Of a DNA stretch of 64,000 nt, positions 58,938-64,000 are shown in pieces. The first letter of the stretch is position 1. Each line of letters begins with the position of its first letter. This stretch comes from Siphonodentalium dalli. Taxonomy: Eukaryota; Mollusca; Scaphopoda; Gadilida; Siphonodentaliidae. Below the pieces are notes generated by a model. That model was not told the origin of the DNA. It worked only from the letters and a program-made list of their open reading frames with translations, and did no database searches. Made by a program: the position numbers and the translations under genes. The stretch covers positions 65,006,609 to 65,070,608 of the forward strand of contig CP136066.1 of NCBI GenBank assembly GCA_032622095.1. Direction: 5' to 3'.

Positions 58938-61900
58938 TTATATATCAGTAAAACGAACAGAGCCAGATGTGTAATCATCAACAAGGTGGTCTACTTCATA
59001 GGTAGTGTCTTCATCATCATAATGAACGGTGTATATCGCACCAGCTCGCCCATCAGTACCATCAACCAGGGAAGTCACTCTACCAGTATACCACTTTGAC
59101 GATCCAGAATCATCCACCCACTCATGTGATATCTGTCTATTGAGAAATCGCTGTATTCGTTGACGGCCTGAAGAAGTGATGACTGATGGTACTGTTGATG
59201 TTGTAGCTTGGGCGGTGAGATTAGATGTAGGAATAATTGTTGGCTGCACTGAAGATGAAGCTGTTGTGGATAATGGCGAACTCACATTGCTGGCTGTGAT
59301 TTTCTTTCTTGTTTTTTGTGAAACAGATTTTGTTGTCTTGTTCTCCTCAAACTGAAATAAATGAAGGTAAAATTATACCGCTTGTTTCAGATGATATAAA
59401 GATACATGTACATGTCCAGGCAAGCTGGAATGCTTTAAAATGGTAATTTAACAGATACCCGATAGCTCTTAAATTGTTTATGCCATTTTGCAAGATGTGT
59501 TTGAAGGTATGCCACGGGAGGTGTTCCAAATTTGGGCTCTATTGAACAGATGGGTGTGATATTACAAACATGCCAATAAAGTCACAAAAAACATACACAC
59601 AGCCAAACACTTTGATTATATATAGATATATATATTACCCAGACACCAGGCTCCCGAATTCCAGGAGATTGACCATATCTCGGAGATGCTAGTTCCGGAA
59701 GGATTATTTTATGGTAAAATGATGAAAGTTTCGGAACCATTTGATTGAGCCAAAACAATTCATCCTTCTGTATGTGCTCTATATGTAACTCATACGGATC
59801 AGTACGCCTTACAAGGAAATCAAGCCAGGGAAGATTGAAAACATTCATTTGGCCTTGGATTTGATAATAAAAGTTATGTGTTTTTTTTAACCTGAATTCA
59901 CCATTGATCAACTCTAAAGGAAAATTTTGAACTGACGAGCATGCCTCTTGAAAACTATGTTGCTTTGTCATCAACACATGCTTAATTTCCAACAGACCTT
60001 GACCTCTAGATTGACTTATTACCAAACCATCAGTACTTGCTGCTAAGAATGGAAATTCAGGGCAAACACATAACCCCATGGACTCAACCTTACATTGATC
60101 ATCAATCAATCGACACTTGGCAATGTATTCTTTAACTGCGGATTTTTCTAGCCGTAGCCCTTTCCGAGTAATGCGATTCCCATGAAATGTGGAGTAAAGA
60201 AGTCGCTTAACGAAGAGGTCTATTTTTAGTGTGGGTTTTCGTTTTGATATCTCACCAAAGTTTGATGATGTCACTCTGATGCGTCTTTCCTCTGCCCACA
60301 ACCCAGAAGCAGATTGTTCTTTTGTAGAGTTTTCAATAGCCTCAATAGATTCCGGTGTTATATTGATATGGTTCTTCAAGAAATCTTCGCATTTGCTGGT
60401 TAGGTTATCTTGGCTAATGTCATCTGAGACTTCCAGTGCCTCTGGTCCATATTCCAGTCTTGCCTGTTTTGCATTTGCATCTTTAGCTGCCGCAATTTTT
60501 CTTTTTCTTCTCCATTCTTTTGTTTCGGGTTTATTCTGATTTCTGATGCTTGTTTCTAGATGTTTCTCTCTCTGTTTGTATAATAAATGAAAGTTTTGTC
60601 CTGCATCAGTTCCAAAACTCTTTTCCCAAGTTAATGACGCCCACAATGGTCCAAGATTTCGTCGCAGACCTGCTCCATAACACCTGGCATGCCAAGAACC
60701 TCGATTTGTACGGTTAAAGATTTTACCACCATCAAAACGTGTTCGGATGAACATCCAATTTTCTGCAAGGTTTGTAGTGCTGTTCGCAATCAGAGCAGTA
60801 GATTTCTGGGCCATTGTGTCAAGAATTTTCTGCAGGTCGTTCATGAGATCTTTATTTTGTAGGGCAGCATATCCATCACCTTCATCATCTTCCATCTTGT
60901 CAACATTAACATCCAGATCTTTCCAGAAATTAACAACATCATCAATTTGCTGACACATATCATCATCAGGTGAATCAACAATAGTTGTGGATGAGGCTGA
61001 GACTTGATGAGTTTGTTCAGAAATATCAGTAGAAAGTTGGGAGTCATGTGTGTGAGACAAGGAGGGTATAGCAGAGGAAGTTGTTGCTACAGGGTCATTA
61101 GAAAGTGGTACATTGACAGATGCAGATACATGTATTGTTTTCTGAGATTTTTTGAAACAGAAAGATGAACAGTGGGTATGGTCTCCAAAAACATGTTTAG
61201 CAACATTGCGGATGTCTTTCCCAAGGCCTTCGATATTTGACTGTTTGTCAGATTCTGATGAGACATGATATTGCTCAGACCATTTTTTAATGGTGTTTCT
61301 GACACTTGCCACCATTTTCATTCGCATTAACTTTGTCAGATTATTTTGACCCTTGTATGAAGGGTTGTCGGTGACTAAATTTTCCAATTTACCTCGCAAA
61401 CATTTACAGCAATGATTTGCACACTCAAGTTTCTGTACTTTTGAACCCCACACAGGGACCTCTTCTTTGATGCGTGCAAACGTGCTGCTATCTCCATCAC
61501 CGACAAGATACTTAAATCTGACTCCATGCATTTGCTCCGCAGCCTTGAATCCTTCAACAATGATATCACTTTCCATAGCCTGACTCGATTTCGACCAATT
61601 GCGATAACAAATGTGTTCTGGTGGTTGTAGGCCTTTTTTTTTGGCTTTTGCACATATAGAGCAATTCTTGTTCCTGACACCCACATAGAGCAGTTTTTTA
61701 GTAGCCGCTCCAACAATGATGGCAACACCTCCAGGAGCATTATATGAATGCTTGTGGGATCTTTTTGACCAACCACCATCACAAATTACTGTTATATATG
61801 GCACACCATCTTCAATATGTCCACGCTCCTTGGCCAGATGTCTTTCCTCAATACCATTCTGCAACATATCTTCGTGAAGAATTTCATGCCATTTGGTAGA

Positions 61901-62560
61901 AATAATGGTCTCTATCTTGGAAAATGTATTTTGAGACAGTCCAGGCATGTCCAAAACACCAAAGCGCTCATTCTGCTCCATTGCACCACCACCAGTAGCC
62001 ATGTTGCCCCATACACTTCTCAAATTAATGTCATGTATCTTCTTCTTCTTCTGTGCACCATCAACCTCTACTTTGCTTGATGTTCGAAATAAAAATCTTT
62101 CACCGCAACTGGTACATTTGTACTGAAGCACACTTGCTAGCCCATGCCTTTGAACCTCATCAGTCAATGTAAAAGGAGGGCCATCAGAAGAAATGTTTGA
62201 TTCTTTGGAGCACTCCATGTGGTGTTGTGATAGGATGTTAATGTGATCAGATAGCCTATTTAAATCTATGCACCTGTATCCTGTGGGTGGCATTACATCC
62301 GGTTTTTGTTTTATTGTAATGGTGATCGACTTATCTGACGAGGGCTCAGATTGCAGTATCTCAAACTCTCTACATGGGTCAAAGGGAACATTTGTGACTT
62401 GAGTCTCGGAGCAATCAGAAACATGTGGAGAAGTGGATACATGTAAATGTTCAAGAGAGATACTATCCGTGTTTCCAATGCCAAGCATTGGATTTGTTTT
62501 TCGTAACCTTTTCAGTGAATGCTTATTGAACACCCGTTGTATTTTACGTTTGCTACCCAT
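58938..62560 (-). CDS. Mutator-like DDE transposase fused to YqaJ nuclease and a Tudor-like module (two exons)
   Basis: Exon 1 is 62560-59639 (974 codons from the ATG at 62560, MGSKRK). The intron is 59638-59352 (GTAATA...TTTATTTCAG, 287 bp, phase 0). Exon 2 is 59351-58938. The predicted protein has 1,111 residues. A CTSC zinc pair lies at 149-152. The DDE-type core has D261 in CDGGW, D355/D357 in VGDGDSS and probably E600 in NLAENW. Between these, Cys/His clusters (380-387, 461-468) and a Ser/Thr-rich acidic linker (about 480-570) form an insertion. The YqaJ/lambda-exonuclease region (about 755-908) has WAEERRIRVTSSNFG, GLRLEKSAVKEY, AASTDGL, LEIK and YYQIQGQM, which supply the expected E, D, ExK and Q residues. 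The C-terminus (about 1048-1109) is Tudor-like, with WYTGRV and YTVHYDDED. The family, metazoan Mutator-like/YqaJ proteins, is known; its role in transposition is inferred. No stop or frameshift is present, so it may be functional. Confidence 0.85.
59352..59638 (-). other. Predicted intron of the transposase-YqaJ gene
   Basis: The donor follows GTGTCTGG directly (GTAATA) and the acceptor is TTATTTCAG before TTTGAGGAGAAC. Both flanking frames are phase 0 and join the nuclease domain to a Lys-rich linker and the Tudor-like module. Reading through the donor instead gives 18 AT-rich-derived residues (ending WLCVCFL) and a stop, which looks like intron translation. Confidence 0.7.
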
Positions 62561-62724
62561 GACTACAGGTACCAGGTAGATCAAGATACAATAATTACTT
62601 GTACATATAATATTATACAACAATATTTTGATGATTTAATGCATAAATATAGTTTAATGACAGAAAAGCATAAATACTCACATCAGGCGACAGAGCAATC
62701 CCTTAAACCTGATGTCTTGAGTAT
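62561..62724. other. Spacer between the two co-oriented genes
   Basis: Only about 165 bases separate the SGNH gene stop (62725) from the transposase start codon (62560). In an animal genome this is short and suggests a compact mobile-element gene pair rather than two host genes. Confidence 0.5.
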
Positions 62725-63441
62725 TTAATTTGCAAGTCTGTGTACTAGTTTATACAGTCTAAGAAGCCATACTCTTGACAGATCTTTGCTAGGGTGCACT
62801 CCATCCGGTAATAAAGTTAAATCAATTTGTGTTGCACGCTGGCCTTGGACAATGGATGTATATACGAGATCATTATTCAATTTTGGAGTCGGCAAGATGT
62901 TCATTGTATGGATATCACTATTCAAGGTGTCAACAATCACATTTATATTAGAATCAATGCTGGTTGTCAGAGGATATGTCCTGGAATTATTCCAACAATC
63001 AGCTGACACTTTTGGACATTCTAAAAAAACAACTTGTGCATGAGGTTTTGCAGCAACAATAGCTTCTTTGAATTTCAGCTGTTCAATAATTGATTTTTCA
63101 CAATTGACTGCACTGTCTTGTGGAAACGTGATATAACCATTTTGAAAGTTTGACAAATCACAAGTTCCTAACCAGATAACAACAATTGGAACACAGGTAG
63201 GCCTACAAGTTGCAATTGCAGTCAAAAATTTTGATTTCAAACCCTTATAACTATTTTGAAACTTGGCTCCACTCTTATATATAAATTGAACATTAATATT
63301 ATCACTGTCAAGAACTTCCTGCTGAAGATATCGTCCTTTGCTGTCAGAAACTAGGAAAACTCGGCAGTTATTTCCAACACTAAAATTCACAGCTTCCTCA
63401 GATAACTTATTACAAGATTTTCTCAACTTTCTTCCAGCCAT
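62725..63441 (-). CDS. SGNH/GDSL-fold hydrolase-like protein
   Basis: 238 residues in one exon from the ATG at 63439-63441. Block I is VFLVSDSKGRYL, with the candidate nucleophile S34 in S-D-S rather than G-D-S. Block III is WLGTCDLSN (92-95), where the usual oxyanion Asn of GxND is Cys94. Block V is DGVHPS, with D213 and H216 forming the catalytic pair. No signal peptide or membrane segment is visible; the N-terminus is basic (MAGRKLRKSCNK), so the protein is probably intracellular. Length matches small SGNH esterases. It sits 165 bases upstream of the transposase-YqaJ gene on the same strand, suggesting that both belong to one mobile element. SGNH enzymes usually cleave esters; the substrate here is unknown, and the Asn-to-Cys change may lower or alter activity. 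Confidence 0.75.
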   Translation of the reverse strand: MAGRKLRKSCNKLSEEAVNFSVGNNCRVFLVSDSKGRYLQQEVLDSDNINVQFIYKSGAKFQNSYKGLKSKFLTAIATCRPTCVPIVVIWLGTCDLSNFQNGYITFPQDSAVNCEKSIIEQLKFKEAIVAAKPHAQVVFLECPKVSADCWNNSRTYPLTTSIDSNINVIVDTLNSDIHTMNILPTPKLNNDLVYTSIVQGQRATQIDLTLLPDGVHPSKDLSRVWLLRLYKLVHRLAN

Positions 63442-64000
63442 TTAAACATGAACAAAATATAATAATGTAATAGCACAACAGAAGGATGAATAATACACAA
63501 AAATGTGCCACAATATTGTGACAAATGACGTTTTTTTCAAATTTTTTGAAACCACTGAAATATTTTTCAACTTGTCCACTTCACACAGAACTGTACTGAC
63601 AAACTGTGAACACACTTTCAAACCAACCTGTCACCTTCCTTGGAGTCTGATTGGTTGCCCTATGATCATGTTCATAACAACAATTAAAAACATTTTATTT
63701 TAGTATCCTACACATGTATATGCATGCTAATTATTAAAAATGCATCGTTTGGAAAGTGAAATCAAAAATTTATAAGATTTGGACGTTAAAAGCAAGTATT
63801 TTTATGGGAAGCAAATAGGTGGTTGAACATGTGCTTAACTCTTCATTTGCAAACACAGTTCAATTTGTCTTTCCATAGATTGTGGCCTCACATCATGACA
63901 CATGTGTTATTTTTCATGTTTTTTTTCGAATTGCCACCCGAAATCATCAGTTTACAAGGCAATAGTAGAGAACCCTCAAAATACTATTAGTGTAGCTACT
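63442..64000. other. 5' flank of the SGNH gene, right edge of the window
   Basis: Non-coding. I looked for an inverted match to the region left of 58938 that would mark transposon ends and found none, so the element may extend beyond the window. Confidence 0.4.

Noticed and set aside
62561-62623. Extended N-terminus of the transposase (21 hydrophobic residues)
   Set aside because: The only upstream start is a TTG. The hydrophobic run would mimic a signal anchor unsuited to a nuclear protein, and the ATG at 62560 opens with a basic MGSKRK.
1-64000. tRNA, rRNA or histone genes
   Set aside because: I scanned by eye for tRNA arm motifs and histone peptides and saw none. A covariance-model search would be needed to exclude degenerate tRNA-derived SINEs.

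Overview
This window is eukaryotic and probably comes from a marine invertebrate. Its AT-rich intergenic DNA, an intronless class A GPCR, several dead non-LTR retrotransposons and dense TIR and foldback elements all point that way. A transposase of the metazoan Mutator-like/YqaJ type and tail repeats (GGACGACGG...GCCATGGCAATAGCTCA) of a kind I associate with molluscs make a lophotrochozoan such as a bivalve the best guess. This is an inference, not a demonstration. I recognise no bacterial or viral genome organisation. Three protein-coding genes are well supported; most of the rest is layered mobile and repetitive DNA. LAYOUT: 1-2.4 kb holds a dispersed repeat family carrying RFX-like X-box palindromes. 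2.78-14.92 kb is a tandem duplication of a 5.08-kb unit (two full copies and a third partial one) without convincing coding constraint. 16.16-22.46 kb is a foldback element with arms built of 20-bp perfect palindromes around GTTTAAAC; its interior contains a 69-bp array that inverts on itself and dead LINE sequence. 24.75-33.4 kb is a LINE reverse transcriptase split by a 7.0-kb element with 30-bp terminal inverted repeats and a 4-bp target duplication (AGTT). 35.2-39.75 kb is bounded by a 33-bp inverted repeat and contains a 0.72-kb TIR element whose whole core is a satellite of GATATC palindromes. 40.2-42.4 kb is a degenerate tandem family with AAGATGGC motifs. 44.74-46.12 kb (minus strand) is the GPCR, flanked by hairpins and by a clean 581-bp MITE. 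49.9-57.55 kb is a very long inverted repeat (arms of about 2.2 kb) whose right arm was split by a 2.9-kb insertion with long direct repeats. 57.6-63.4 kb (minus strand) carries the most gene-like cassette. CASSETTE: the two minus-strand genes at the right end are co-oriented. One encodes a 1,111-residue protein in two exons: an N-terminal zinc/DDE Mutator-like transposase core, a YqaJ (lambda-exonuclease fold) nuclease, and, joined by a phase-0 intron, a Tudor-like C-terminal module. Just upstream lies a small SGNH/GDSL-fold hydrolase-like gene. Together they look like the coding part of a large DNA transposon that pairs transposition, end-processing and possible chromatin reading. Its termini are not visible here, so it may run past the right edge.
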